NCBI GenBank assembly: GCA_015039465.1
Contig: MU129989.1
Span: forward strand, 333,655 to 397,654
Direction of reading: 5' to 3'
Origin: Phlegmacium glaucopus
Lineage: Eukaryota; Basidiomycota; Agaricomycetes; Agaricales; Cortinariaceae
Length of the DNA stretch: 64,000 nt
A program made the position numbers and the translations under genes. The notes beneath the pieces were generated by a model that was given only the letters and a program-made list of their open reading frames with translations, had not been told where the DNA came from and made no database searches. Numbering within the stretch: the first letter of the stretch is position 1; the number at the start of each line of letters is the position of its first letter. Below, one piece after another: positions 37,338 through 49,701 of the stretch.

Positions 37338-39055
37338 TCATCGAATCGTAAATTTAGCAAAGGCACTCTCTTTCTTCCCAGAAGAAAGCGGCGCAGCCCA
37401 TACCTGCCACATTTTTATCGCCTCCTCTTTGGGACAGAGAGTGAAAACGTGTTCTCCGCTCGGGCTAATACAGCTATGGGTTACTGCGCTGGCGTGGGCT
37501 TGTGTTAATGTCAAGAGTCGCTTGCATGAGGGGTACTCATGCACTGCGATGGAGTTTGTCAAGGCAGTCTGCACAGTGGTGAGGGGTAGACCTGTTTCTT
37601 GAGATGCGTTATTTCGTCGAGACGCTCGTAGCGGAGGGATATGGACGAACGAAGAACCCTGTGTGCTCAGGAGTTCTTTACAATGCGGGGACCAATGGAG
37701 AGAATGGATAGACGTGCTGAGGGATATTGTGTGCAAAGGTTTGGGGTTGTGGCCTGATATTGAAGATGTGCTCCATATCCTGATTTTTCCGTCAGGGGAG
37801 CTGCTCCCAGTTGCGAGTAGGTCGGGTTTCCAGGGACACCATGCCATAGCCTACACACAAAATATCATTCAAGTTGTACATAATAAAAGCAAGGGTTAAC
37901 TCACTCGCGCACTGCCCTGGTTACGGAGTTTAGTGGGACTAATGTCAACCAGAGATTTTCCTGCCCTCATGTCCCAGATATACACAAGACCGTATCGATC
38001 TCCACTTGCAAGAAATGTCCCATCTGTGCTCCATTTCAGCCCAACAACTGGATCGCGGTGTTGAGAGATCTTGACGCCCTCGTCGGGGGAGCGTATGTCG
38101 ACTAGAGATATCATCCCTTCATCTGCTCCAACGGCCATAACATCATCGTTCCAACTAATGCTCTTGATAGTCAGATCTTTCCCTTTAAACCATGAATGTA
38201 TCGCCTTGGTGGGCATTGCACCATTTCTCGTCGCATCCCATACTTGTATCCATCCATGACTATTACCTGCTGCCAGATAATTCGGGCGTTTCTTACCAGC
38301 CCATTCAATGACATTTAGACCTCCAGACAATGACGAGTGGCCAAGATGTGAGACGATTTTGTTGTCTAGGTTTTGGTAGAATACATCTCGTCCGCATGCA
38401 ACAGCGATGCAGTTATTGAGCGACCAACTGATTGGGAATGCTTCTGGATCACTGGTGATTCCTGGACTGTCAAGAGTCAAAACGCATTGTCTTCGTTTGT
38501 TTAGGTTTTCGGTGACAGAGGATAAACGTAAAGGAGGTAGTGAGTGGAATAATGAAGAAGCACTTCTTCGAAGAAGAGTCATAGTATTTTCGTCTTTGAG
38601 TGTGGAGGATGAAGATGGAAAGATCTCGGTATCATCTCTGAAATTTAGGACTCGGTCGTCAATCAGACCGAATTGCTTGCTGATACGCCTTGTGCGCGGT
38701 GTGATATTCAGAGGTAGAGAACTTTTAGGTCTTTTCGATATAAATCGATCGGCCTATGAAAGAATTCCTTCAGAACAAAAGATAACAAAACGGAAGGGTC
38801 TCCAGTGCTCACACTGCTGGTCCAGCTATGATTCTCGTTTACACACGATGTATCGACAGCTAGTTCCCGACCAAGATCAAAAGACGCTACTGACGACTTT
38901 CTTCGTTTCTGTGAGCGTAGATTTGTGACTGACGGATAGGTTCGTTTTCGTGTGGCGACAGGTGTTTCCAAGCCACAGTCATTGGAATGATCACTAAGTA
39001 GTTTTATAAGATGATTCTCCTGAATATGAAAACACAAAGCTCACTGTTCAGACAT
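37338..39055 (-). CDS. Cdc20/Cdh1-like WD40 protein with canonical C-box
   Basis: Minus strand. The last exon (37847-37341) begins AMAWCPWKPDLLATGSSSPD and ends ...AFAKFTIR, the IR tail that binds APC/C. The middle exon holds ADRFISKRPKSSLPL, a good C-box (DRFI[PS]xR), then LTLDSPGITSD, WSLNNCIAVACGRDVFYQNL, NYLAAGNSHGWIQVWDATR, VMAVGADEGMISLVDIR, VVGLKWSTDGTFLASGDRYG and LVYIWDMRAGK. An N-terminal exon (about 39020-38790) is charged (SQKRRKSSVASFDLG). The intron before ADRF is about 38 bases with an unusual GTTTTG donor. The start is unsettled: an ATG at 39055 would need a very short intron. Family members activate the APC/C ubiquitin ligase; Cdc20, Cdh1 or meiotic form cannot be decided. 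Confidence 0.85.
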
Positions 39056-39284
39056 ATCAGCGACCGGCTTCTAGCAAGCCAATAATTGAGTGGTTTGAAA
39101 GCAAGGTGCGATTCCGGATTCGCGTGGAAGATCTCTGTGGCACGTGATCGTGAAGATGCCAGTATCGGCTAGAAAACGGGCTGCAGTCTTGGACTTGACC
39201 ACGCAGTAACCAGCGTTTCCCATTGCTGTAGATATAAATCACCAGGATATATCCTATCAGGATTGAAGTGTGAACCCCCAAATC

Positions 39285-39450
39285 ATGTCTCCTTCGCCAG
39301 GCGGTAAGTTTATGTTCCAATACAGTATAATACTATTTTACCCAAATTTTACCCCTCTTCAGCATAGAACCTCAAGAGTCTTCCAAACCACAGCCAATTC
39401 GGGAGCTTTCTCGTCATAGTTCTACTAACGACGTGCACACTCTGTGAAAA
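39285..39450 (+). pseudogene. Short divergent gene piece, copy 1 (MSPSPG start)
   Basis: A TATA-like box (gatataaatcacc) precedes ATGTCTCCTTCGCCAGGC and a GTAAGT donor. Joining at catag at 39366 gives a frame of about 32 codons ending HTL at TGA. Copies lie at 43274 and 47298 at the same place in each unit. The frame is only partly conserved among copies, so this looks like the 5' end of a gene cut off by the duplication, or a very small gene. Confidence 0.4.
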
Positions 39451-39589
39451 TTAGACATTCCTTTCAATCTCTTGCTTTGACCCTTTTTTAAAAAATATTA
39501 TCTGATAAATTATTCCTTTATTACAATTAATATTACAATTAATATTATACCCCAAAGGTCTATCTCAGCAAACCCGGAGGAACGCTCAG

Positions 39590-42147
39590 CTACATGTCGT
39601 GCCAGTGGACTTTTCTATTGTAAGCACGCCCCCTGACATTTGTGCAAATAACACAAATTTGACCACGATGATGATCTCTGCATTTTGGAATTGATATGTT
39701 ACATCTCTTCCAAAAAAAAAAAAGTTACTAACTAGCGACAGGCACATTGAAAGCTTAACCTTACCTTGATGTAATCCAATGAGGCAACGCCCAATTTCCA
39801 TCTTTCTCGAAAATCGTAGCGTTTTCTCAAGCAGCAGAATTGCTAAGCCGACATTCGCTGCTGATAGAGGCAAGCAATTTGCGAGGTCTACTAGAAATCG
39901 CAGGCGGTAATCAACGTGTCGATAAATTTGTTTAAAGTCATTCCGTCTGTAGCAAGATGAAGCACAAAAGTTACTTCGAGGTAATAAAAATGCTCACAAC
40001 TTTGGCACAAATTTATGACAGGCCCATTTTGAAGCAACGCTAGCAAATTTAAATTCATCAACAAAGTGCTTTTTAGATCGAGTTTCGTCTGAAAAGAATT
40101 CGTCGAGCATGGGAAATAAGATCTTCTCGTCTAAATTGCTGCAATTTGGGATGGATATCAAAATCGAGGTGAAGAGAGTTTAATACTTACTTTAAACCCA
40201 ATGGTTCAGCAGAACAGACGCGGTCAGCCAATACATTAAGCTTTATAAACACTCCATAGCATTCTTGAACTTCGTCTGAACATCTTTCGATAATTGAAAG
40301 TATCCAGTCATCGAACTGGCTTAAAAAGTGTCGATATATTTGCTGCTGTTCGCTCGACTCCGGACAACTCTGGATGGTGGTCTATTGAGAGTTTTCGAAA
40401 AGTAGAAATGCCGATACACACCTGGCCTTTGATACATTCGTAGAAGCTTGTAAATGCATTTTTATTCAACCGAGATTCGGTCCAGTAGTTCTCCGCTCCA
40501 GTCCTTTCACGTTTTAGGATGTTGGGAAAGTGTTGGGAAATATTAAAAGTTTGCAATCCCCGAATTAAATCCTGAGTTAATTCACCGCGTATATAGTGGT
40601 TGATGGCCTCACGAGCGGAGTTCCCTGGAATTCGTGCTGAATAAGGATGCATTGCACATGAGATTATAGATAAATCACTTACAGTTATTATCCTTTTTAT
40701 ATCTGCAAATCCACCGTGTTGCCAACATGGAATGCCCCAAAGAAGGATCAATATAGAATTGGCCAGATCGAGATTTATCAAGTAAAAAATCTTCTAATGA
40801 TTTGTGGAGTAGCTTTATCTCAAAGCTCCTATCAAGTTTCGGGTATACAGACAGGATGGCATGCAGATTAGACAGGGCGTATGCGGCCTCGCCAGGTTTA
40901 AATTCAAAGAGAGGATCCAATATTTTTGTGTTCTTTTGTTCTGAGTCTTCTGACAGAAGGAGGAAACGAAATATGTCCAGGACCTTCGGGAGGATGGATG
41001 TAGGAATTGATGAGAAAATATGGATGTACAACGTGTCTAGTTCCGCGAAAGGAATATCGTCTCCAGACCGTAACAACCCAAGAACGATTTCAAGGCTTTC
41101 GATCGGGTGACGTTGTGAAGATTCAAGGTAGTTCATCACCGTAGAAGCAAAGATAAATTGTCCCGAAGCCTTTTCAACAAGCCTTCTAATGACATCTGCT
41201 GAAGGCCACGTATCTGGAAGGGCAGTTGCAGGATCCCTTCGTAGTTCCAAGAATCTGAACCTAAAATACGACTCGATATCCTTTTGCGAACTGTAGGCAT
41301 TATCTAACGCAACGGAGAGAATGGAAATCGGTTGCTTGTTGAAGGCTTTGCGGATTGGTGGTTCTGGCCGACTGGCGATTATGATTAACAAATGGGGTAT
41401 TAATTCCCGAGCGGCCGTTGAGAGGACATCGATGATGGTTTGTTGATCCTTCAAACCTGAACACTCATCCAAGCCATCAACGATGATGACTATGGGACGT
41501 GTAGCAAGTGAAGCAATGCTGACTTCGGCTACCTTCTTCAGGGGATTGAGGATTAAGCGGGTAACCTGTGTCCGTAGGTCTCGACCAAAGATGGCGAGGT
41601 CGGTCTGAAGCGATTCGAGAAGATAATGGCACATCTCTGGGATAGAAGTCGCGAGTTGATATACAAGGGTGGGGATGAGGCGTGTTTTGTTGTTGCGGTC
41701 AAGGTAATCTCTACCGAAAAAGAAGCAAGCTACCAAGAATTGTGCTTCAAGGGAGAGTTTGGCAATTGTTTGCAGGATCGTAGTCTTTCCAGTACCCGCA
41801 GGCCCGTACAACCACATAAGAACATCCTCAGCCTCAGCACCATGCAACCAACCCATTATCTTGTTTAAAATTGCTGTACGAGTTCCAGGAAGGCATTTCG
41901 GTTGATCGTATCGAGCTGCAGAGTCGTAGAGTGCTCCTTCCGAGATGTGTGGGTGAAGAATGGCCAATGCTGTTCGGCGAAACATAAGCATTTCATATTC
42001 ATATATTCTCTCTGAAAAACTACCTTTTTTTTGCTTATCAGATATCGAACTGTTGTGCTGAGGATTATTGTGGATGTGGAGATCGCCCTGAACTGCAGTA
42101 AATTGCGAATCGACTACTGTTGTATTCTGGGAATTTTCGAAAAACAT
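39590..42147 (-). CDS. NACHT STAND NTPase (NLR-like), copy 1, frameshifted near 3' end
   Basis: Exons about 42147-40683, 40636-40422, 40381-40191, 40138-40001, 39946-39765 and a final short exon. The start MFFENSQNTTVVDSQFTAVQ is followed by GDLHIHN, an N-terminal leader common in Agaricomycete NACHT proteins. The NTPase has Walker A GPAGTGKTT, a Walker B-like IIVDGLDECSG and sensor-like LLIIIASRPEPPI. The region after the NACHT is helical, with no WD40, ankyrin or TPR repeats recognised. NACHT proteins act as signal-transducing switches, in fungi linked to non-self recognition and regulated cell death. Compared with copies 2 and 3, exon 5 lacks 20 bases (at about 39810), shifting the frame and altering the last 30 or so codons. 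The start is the ATG after a cag acceptor-like site. Confidence 0.85.
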
Positions 42148-42159
42148 CTGTGCCAGAAC

Positions 42160-43085
42160 ACAGCTAGAGTTATGCGAAGGGCAGCACTTTGGTCGCAGAA
42201 ATGAAGATGTCGAAACGAGCCAACTGGGTTATCAATTTTGGTGTAAATTTCAGCGGCCAAAACCTGTGGGTTATAGGGGTGTATGGCTTGTGAGAGGTAT
42301 GGGTTAAGAGGGGCTCGACTGTAATACTAACAGCCTCGAGCTCCGCATTGCCAAAGTCCTTCCGATCCTGCACTGCCATAGCATATTTTTATGCGCGTCA
42401 CGTCAAAATTGAAGCCTCAAGGCCTCATGACCGAGCCTCATGACTGAGCATGATACTTAAGTATCATAGATAGCCTGAGCCATCCACAAAGGGGGTTGGG
42501 TCTTGAAGGGTTGGACTGAACTAGCCGACGTGTATTCATAACACCTGTCAGTCTTCGACTGAATACTTATTACCATGAATATGGAAAATATAGATGGCCG
42601 TGTATCCAATACTATCCACGACGCCCTAGCCAAGAACGTCGAAATGTCATGGTACAACGACTCCGAGAAGAGGAGCATCTATACCGCGCAGAGTTCGTCC
42701 AGAGATGCTCATCATGAAAACTGAGCGCTGAAACCTTTGACCAAGAGGGAAACAAGACAGGAAAGACACGCTTTGAAATCCATTGCACCCGCCCTCCAGG
42801 CATTGCGCAATAATCAAGGCTCCTGATGCACAGTGGAATTGGCGACGAGTCTAGTACTAGGTCCTACTCTACAAATAAGTTCGGTACAAGCCGCCTTCTC
42901 TGCCGGTAACTGTTTGCTGCGCAAATAAAGCCTTTATGGTAACTATTTCGTGTTCCGCTTCACCTTCGAAGGAATCCCAGGCTCTTAGTAACAAATGGTT
43001 GTATTTGCAATGAAAACTTTAAAGTTAGTAGATCGTCTCGGATGTATCTTGTTTTTTTTGAAGACCCACAAGGACGGCTGGGTAA
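42160..43085. other. Region upstream of NACHT copy 1, with gene-piece remnant
   Basis: The plus-strand stretch 42574-42721 reads MNMENIDGRVSNTIHDALAK... and is matched at 50777. In copy 2 only the block acgactccgagaagagg survives (46765). Beyond it are an AATAAAG signal-like word (about 42925) and non-coding DNA. The fragment has no family I recognise; it is probably a remnant of a plus-strand gene carried in the unit. Confidence 0.4.
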
Positions 43086-43273
43086 GACTCTAAGAGCCTA
43101 GTTCAAGTTGCGATTCCCGTGGAAATCTCTTCGGCACGTGATCGCGAAGCGCCGGAGTCTGGCAGCAATCTTGGACTTGACCACGCAGTAACCAAGAGTA
43201 ACCAGCGCTTCGCGTTGCTGTAGTTATAAATCATAAACCAACAGGACATATCCTATTGATCGAACCCTAATTC

Positions 43274-43440
43274 ATGTCTCCTCCGCCAGGCAGTAAGTTT
43301 ATGTTCCAATACAGTATTTTACCCTGGTTCTCAACCCTTCAGCATAAAACCTCAGGAGTCCCAAACCACAGCCAATTGGGAGCGTGCCTATCATATTTCT
43401 ACTAACGACGTGCACCCCCTGTGCAAATTAGACACAAATT
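43274..43440 (+). pseudogene. Short divergent gene piece, copy 2 (MSPPPG start)
   Basis: Same arrangement as at 39285: TATA-like gttataaatca, ATG, GTAAGT donor, and an acceptor in cataaaacc. Splicing would give about 37 codons (MSPPPGKPQESQTTANWER...) ending at TAG near 43442. Here the catag acceptor of copy 1 has become cataa, so correct splicing is doubtful. Confidence 0.35.
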
Positions 43441-43771
43441 AGACATTCCTCTCAACCTCTTGCTCTGTCCCTTGTATATTATCTGATAAATTATTCCCTT
43501 ATAGTTTATACCTATCATGATCGTTCGATCCGCATCAAGCCCAAAGGTCTGTCTTAGTAAACTCGGAGGAAATCTCAGCTACATATCGTACCCAAAGAGT
43601 TCCAGAATTCCCCCATGTCTGCCCTAACATGTGACATCCACGAATTACGTATTAATGTCTGAGCCAAGGCGTACGCAAAATAAAAGTCACGAACACGACT
43701 TTATCATCCAAGCTTGGCTGTGTTCCTAAATACGTTTCCTTATAAATAGCTTCCGCCTCCCTATATTTATT

Positions 43772-46414
43772 TCATGTCTGGGAGAGATTAGGGCGAGGGG
43801 GGTGGAGAGATGAATACCAAAACGTCCTCATCGTGCCACTGGACTTTTCTATCGTAAGCACGGCCCTGGACCCTTGTGCAAATAACACAAATTTGACCAC
43901 CATGATCTCTGCATTTTGGAATTGATATGTTACATCTCTTCCAAAAAAAAAAGAAAAGTTACCAACTAGCGATAGGCACGTTCCAGGGACGAAAAGCTTA
44001 AGCTTACCTTGATGTAATCCAGTGAGGCAACACCCAATCTCCATCTTTCTTTAGGAAAAGTTGCCTCTCTCGAAAATCGTAGCGTTTTCTCAAGCAACAT
44101 GACTGCCAAGCCGACATTCGCTGCTGATAGAGGCAAGCAATTTGTGAGGTCTACTAGAAATTGCAGGCGGTAATCAACGTGTTGATAAATTTGTTTAAAG
44201 TCATTCCGTCTGTGACATTAAGCACAAAAGTTAATTTCGAGGTAATAAAAATGCTCACAAATTTGGCACATATCTATAATAGACCCATTTTGAAGCAACG
44301 TTGGCATATTTAGATTCATCAACAAAGTGCTTTTTAGATCGAGTTTTGTCTGAAAAGAATTCTTCGAGCATGGGAAATAAGATCTTCTCGTCTAAATTGC
44401 TGCAATTTGCGATGGATATCAAAATTGAGGTGAAGAGCGTTTAATACTTACTTTAAACCCAATGGTTCAGCAGAACGGACGCGGTTGGCCAATACATTAA
44501 GCTTTATAAACACTCCATAGCATTCTTGAACTTCGTCTGAACATCTTTCGATAATTGAGAGTATCCAGTCATCGAACTGGCTTATAAAGTGTCGATATAC
44601 TTGCTGCTGTTCGCTCGACTCCGGACAACTCTGGATGGTGGTCTATTGAGAGTTTTCGAAAAGTAGAAATGCCGATACACACCTGGACTTTGATACATTT
44701 GTAGAAGTTTGTAAATGTATGTTTATTCAACCGAGATTCGTTCTGTACGGTCCAGTAGTCCTCCGCTCCAGTCTTTTCAAGTTTAAGTACGTTGGAAAAG
44801 TGTTGGGAAATATTAAAAGTTTGCAATCCCCGAATTAAATCCTGGGTTAATTCACCGCGTATATAGTGGTTGATGGCCTCACGAGCGGAGTTCCCTAGAA
44901 TTCGTGCTGAATAAGGATGCATTACACATGAGATTATAGATAAATCACTTACAGTTATTATCCTTTTTATATCTGCAAATCCACCGTGTTGCTAACATGG
45001 AATGCCCCAAAGAAGGATCAATATAGAATTGGCCAGATCGAGATTTATCAAGTAAAAAATCTTCTAATGATTTGTGGAGTAGCTTGATCTCAAAGCTCCT
45101 ATCAAGTCTCGGATATACAGACAGGATGGCATGCAGATTAGACAAAGCGTACGCGGCCTCACCAGGTTTAAATTCAAAGAGAGGATCCAATATTTTTGTG
45201 TTCTTTTGTTCTGAGTCTTCTGACAGAAGGAGGAAACGAAATATGTCCAGGACCTTCGGGAGGATGGATGTAGGAATTGATGAGAAAATATGGATGTACA
45301 ACGCGTCTAGTTCCGCGAAAGGAATATCGTCTCCAGACCGTAACAACCCAAGAACGATTTCAAGGCTTTCGATCGGGTGACGTTGTGAAGATTCAAGGTA
45401 GTTCATCACCGTTGAAGCAAAGATAAACTGTCCCGAAGCCTTTTCAACAAGCCTTCTAATGACATCTGCTGAAGGCCACGTATCTGGAAGGGCAGTTGAA
45501 AGATCCTTTCGTAGTTCCGAGAATCTGAACCCAAAATATGACTCGATATCCTTTTGAGAACTGTAGTCATTATCTAACGCAACGGAGAGAATGGAAATCG
45601 GTTGCTTGTTGAAGGCTTTGCGGATTGGTGGTTCTGGCCGACTGGCGATTATGATCAACACATGGGGTATTAATTCCAGAGCGGCCGTTGAGAGGACGTC
45701 GATGATGGTTTGTTGATCCCTCGAACCTGAACACTCATCCAAGCCATCAACGACGATGACTATGGGACGTGTAGCAAGTGAACCAATGCTGACTTCAGCT
45801 ACCTTCTTTAAGGGATTGAGGATTAAGTGGGTAACCTGTGTCTGTAGGTCTTGACCGAAGACGGCGGGATTGGTCTCAAGCGATTCGAGAAGATAATGGC
45901 ACATCTCTGGGATAGAAGTCGCGAGTTGATATACAAGGGTGGGGATGAGGCGTGTTTTGTTGTTGCGGTCGAGGTAATCTCTACCAAAAAAGAAGCAAGC
46001 TACCAAGAATTGTGCTTCAAGGGAGAGTTTGGCAATTGTTTGCAGGATCGTAGTCTTTCCAGTACCCGCAGGCCCGTACAACCACATAAGGATATCCTCA
46101 TCCTCAGCACCATGCAACCAACCCATTATCTTGTTTAAAATTGCTGTACGAGTTCCAGGAAGGCATTTCGGTTGATCGTATCGAGCTGCAGAGTCGTAGA
46201 GTGCTCCTTCTGAGATGTGTGGGTGAAGAATGGCTAACGCTGTTCGGCGAAACATAAGCATTTCATATTCATATATTCTCTGAAAACTACCTCTTCTTTT
46301 CTTATCATATATCGAACTGCTGTGCCGAGCATTATTGTGGATGTGGAGATCGCCCTGAACTGCGGTAAATTGCGAATCGACTACTCTTGTATTCCGGGCA
46401 TTTTGGAAAAACAT
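43772..46414 (-). CDS. NACHT STAND NTPase (NLR-like), copy 2, apparently intact
   Basis: Start at ATG 46414 (MFFQNARNTRVVDSQFTAVQ); an open frame extends 23 codons upstream to a non-ATG codon and is taken as leader or intron. Main exon to about 44950, then four shorter exons placed as in copy 1. Walker A GPAGTGKTT, the Walker B-like IVVDGLDECSGSRDQ and LIIIASRPEPPIRKAFNKQP are all present. Exon 5 keeps the 20 bases missing from copy 1, encoding REATFPKERWRLGVASLDYI in phase 0. The last exon can be read in more than one frame, so the stop lies between 43772 and 43850. This copy is the best candidate for a functional protein of roughly 750-800 residues. A role in recognition-triggered signalling is inferred from the family only. 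Confidence 0.87.
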
Positions 46415-47297
46415 CTGTGCCAGAATGCAGCCAGAATTATGCGAAGGGGAGCACTTTGGTGGCAGAAATGAAGATGTGGACACGAGCCAACTGGTGCTTG
46501 GGCTATGGGTGTGTATGGCTTAAGAGAGGTATGGGTTAGGTTCGAGTAATACTAACAGCCTCGAGCTCCGCATTGCGAAAGTCCTTCCGATCCTGCACTG
46601 CCATAGTATATCTTTATGCGCATCACGTCAAAATTGAAGCCTCATGCTGATTGAGTCGCTGATACTTATCATAGCCGAGGTACAGGTTTTGGCGGCTGAA
46701 ATTTGCACCAAAATTGACCTCTCATGACCCATAATCCCACAAGACCTCATAACCCATAGTACAACGACTCCGAGAAGAGGAGCATCTATAATGGAAACTG
46801 AGCGCTGAAACCTTTGAACGTGAGGGAAACAAGACAGGAAAGGCGCGCTTCGAAATCCGCCCTCCAAGCATTGCGCAATAATTAAGGCTCCTGATGAAAT
46901 TGGTAACGAGTCCTCGGTACAAGCTGCCTTTTCTGCCGGTGACTATTTGCTGCACAAATAAAGCCTTTTTGGTAACTATTTCATGTTCCGCTTCACCTTC
47001 GGGCTCTTAGTAACAAATGATTGTATTTTTATTATTGTAATGCAAACTTTAAATTTCGTAAATAAGATCGTCTCGGATGTATCTCCCCTTGTTTTTTGAA
47101 GGACAAGGACGGCTGGGTAAGACTCAGTGGCACCAGTAAGTCTTAGCCTAGTTCAAGTTGCGATTCGCGTCTTCGGCACGTGATCGCTAAGATGCCGGTA
47201 TCGGCTAGAAAACGCGCCGGGGAGCGCAGTAACCAAGAGTAACCAGCGCTTCCCGTTGCTGTAGTTATAAATCAACAAGACGGTCGAACTCTAATTC

Positions 47298-47410
47298 ATG
47301 TCTCCTCCGCCAGGCAGTAAGTTTATGTTCTAATACAGTATTTTACCCCGGTTCCCCAAACCACAGCCAATTGGGAGCGTGCCCAGTGCACACTGTGAAA
47401 ATTAGACATT
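47298..47410 (+). pseudogene. Short divergent gene piece, copy 3 (MSPPPG start)
   Basis: Third copy of the ATG-plus-GTAAGT piece. Here the downstream exon is deleted: the sequence goes from the first intron to ccccggttccccaaaccacagcc, so no acceptor equivalent to copy 1 remains. It is the most decayed of the three. Confidence 0.4.
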
Positions 47411-49701
47411 CCTCTCAATCTCTTGGTCTGTCCCTTTTTTATATTATCTAATAAATTATTCCCTTATAATTTATACCTATCATGATCGTTCCAGCCACAT
47501 CGAGCCCAAAGGTCTATCTCAGTAAACTCAGAGGAAAGTCAGCTAATCGTACCAAAAGAGTTCCAGAATCCGCCCCTCCACAATATGTGACATCCACGAA
47601 TTACCTATTAATGTCTGAGCCAAGGCGTACGCAAAAAAAAAAGTCACGAACACGACCTTATATTTATTTCACGTCTAGGAGAGATTAGGGCGAGGGGGGC
47701 GGAGAAAAGAATACCAAAACGTCCTCATCGTGCCACTGGACTTTTCTATCGTAAGCACGGCCCTGGACCTTTGTGCAAATAACACAAATTTGACCACCGT
47801 GATCTCTGCATTTTGAAATTGTTACGTTACATCTCTTCCAAAAACAAAAAAGTTACTAACTAGCGATAGGCATGCTCCAGCGACGAAAAGCTTAAGCTTA
47901 CCTTAATGTAATCCAGTGAGGCAACGCCCAATCTCCATCTTTCTTTAGGAAAAGTTGCCTCTCTCGAAAACCGTAGCGTTTTCTCAAGCAGCAGAATTGC
48001 TAAGCCGACATTCGCTGCTGATAGAGGCAAGCAATTTGTGAGATCCACTAGAAATCGCAGGCGGTAATCAACGTGTTGATAAATTTGTTTAAAGTCATTC
48101 GGTCTGTAACAACATTAAGCACGAAAGTTAATTTCGAGGTAATGAAAATGCTCACAACTTTGGCACAAATTTATGACAGGCCCATTTTGAAGCAATGCTA
48201 GCATATTTAAATTCATCAACAAAGTGCTTCTTAGATCGAGTTTCGTCTGAAAAGAATTCGTCGAGCATGGGAAATAAGATCTTCTCGTCTAAATTGCTGC
48301 AATTTGGGATGGATATCAAAATCGAGGTGAAGAGTGTTTAATACTTACTTTAAGCCCAATGGTTCAGCAGAACAGACGCGGTCAGCCATTACATTAAGCT
48401 TTATAAACACTCCATAGCATTCTTGAACTTCGTCTGAACATCTTTCGATAATTGAAAGTATCCAGTCGTCGAACTGGCTTAAAAAGTGACGATATATTTG
48501 CTGCTGTTCGCTCGACTCCGGACAACTCTGGATGGTGGTCTATTGAGAGTTTTTGAAAAGTAGAAATGTCGATACACACCTGGCCTTTGATATATTTGTA
48601 GAAGTTTGTAAATGCACGTTTATTCAACCGAAATTCGTCGCGTGAGGTCCAGTAGTTCTCCGCTTCAATCTTTTCAAGTTTAAGTACGTTGGAAAAGTGT
48701 TGGGAAATATTAAAAGTTTGCAATCCCCGAATTAAATCCTGGGTTAATTCACCGCGTATATAGTGGTTGATGGCCTCACGAGCGGAGTTCCCTAGAATTC
48801 GTACTGAATAAAGAACAATGCATTACACATGAGATTATAGATAAATCACTTACAGTTATTATCCTTTTGATATCTGCAAATCCAGCGTGTTGCTAACATG
48901 GAATGCCCCAAAGAAGGATCAATATAGAATTGGCCAGATCGAGATTTATCAAGTAAAAAATCTTCTAATGATTTGTGGAGTAGCTTGATCTCAAAGCTCC
49001 TATCAAGTCTCGGATATACAGACAGGATGGCATGCAGATTAGACAAAGCGTACGCGGCCTCACCAGGTTTAAATTCAAAGAGAGGATCCAATATTTTTGT
49101 GTTCTTTTGTTCTGAGTCTTCTGACAGAAGGAGGAAACGAAAAATGTCCAGGACCTTCGGGAGGATGGATGTAGGAATTGATGAGAAAATATGGATGTAC
49201 AACGCGTCTAGTTCCGCGAAAGGAATATCGTCTCCAGACCGTAACAACCCAAGAACGATTTCAAGGCTTTCAATCGGGTGACGTTGTGACGATTCAAGGT
49301 AGTTCATCACCGTAGAAGCAAAGATAAATTGTCCCGAAGCCTTTTCAACAAGCCTTCTAATGACATCTGCTGAAGGCCACGCATCGGGAAGAGCAGTTGC
49401 AGGATCCTTTCGTAGTTCCGAGAATCTGAATCCAAAATATGACTCGATATCCTTTTGAGAACTGTAGTCATTATCTAACGCAACGGAGAGAATGGAAATC
49501 GGTTGCTTGTTGAAGGCTTTGCGGATTGGTGGTTCCGGCCGACTGGCGATTATGATCAACACATGGGGTATTAATTCCAGAGCGGCCGTTGAGAGGACGT
49601 TGATGATGGTCTGTTGATCCCTCGAACCTGAACACTCATCCAAGCCATCAACGACGATGACTATGGGACGTGTAGCAAGTGAACCAATGCTGACTTCAGC
49701 T

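Larger units (their letters stand above)
39120..43110. repeat. NACHT tandem unit, copy 1 (about 4.0 kb)
   Basis: Anchored by the word cacgtgatcg in the shared promoter-like region at 39141. The equivalent words are at 43135 and 47177, giving periods of 3994 and 4042 bases. Each unit runs from this CACGTG/TATA region through a short divergent 5' gene piece, the NACHT gene on the minus strand, and an upstream stretch containing aataaagcc. High nucleotide identity over the whole unit, non-coding parts included, shows segmental duplication. Confidence 0.88.
43111..47150. repeat. NACHT tandem unit, copy 2 (about 4.0 kb)
   Basis: Second copy of the unit described at 39120-43110, bounded by cacgtgatcg words at 43135 and 47177. 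Its upstream remnant is much shorter than in copies 1 and 3, by several deletions around 46650-46860. The NACHT gene it carries appears intact. Confidence 0.88.

Noticed and set aside
40802..41110. A 102-codon plus-strand ORF repeated at 45072-45380 and 48973-49281
   Set aside because: It is exactly antisense to the NACHT coding exon and conserved only because the sense strand is duplicated; no start context or family match.
41626..41868. Plus-strand ORF antisense to the Walker A region
   Set aside because: Shadow of the NACHT gene in another frame.
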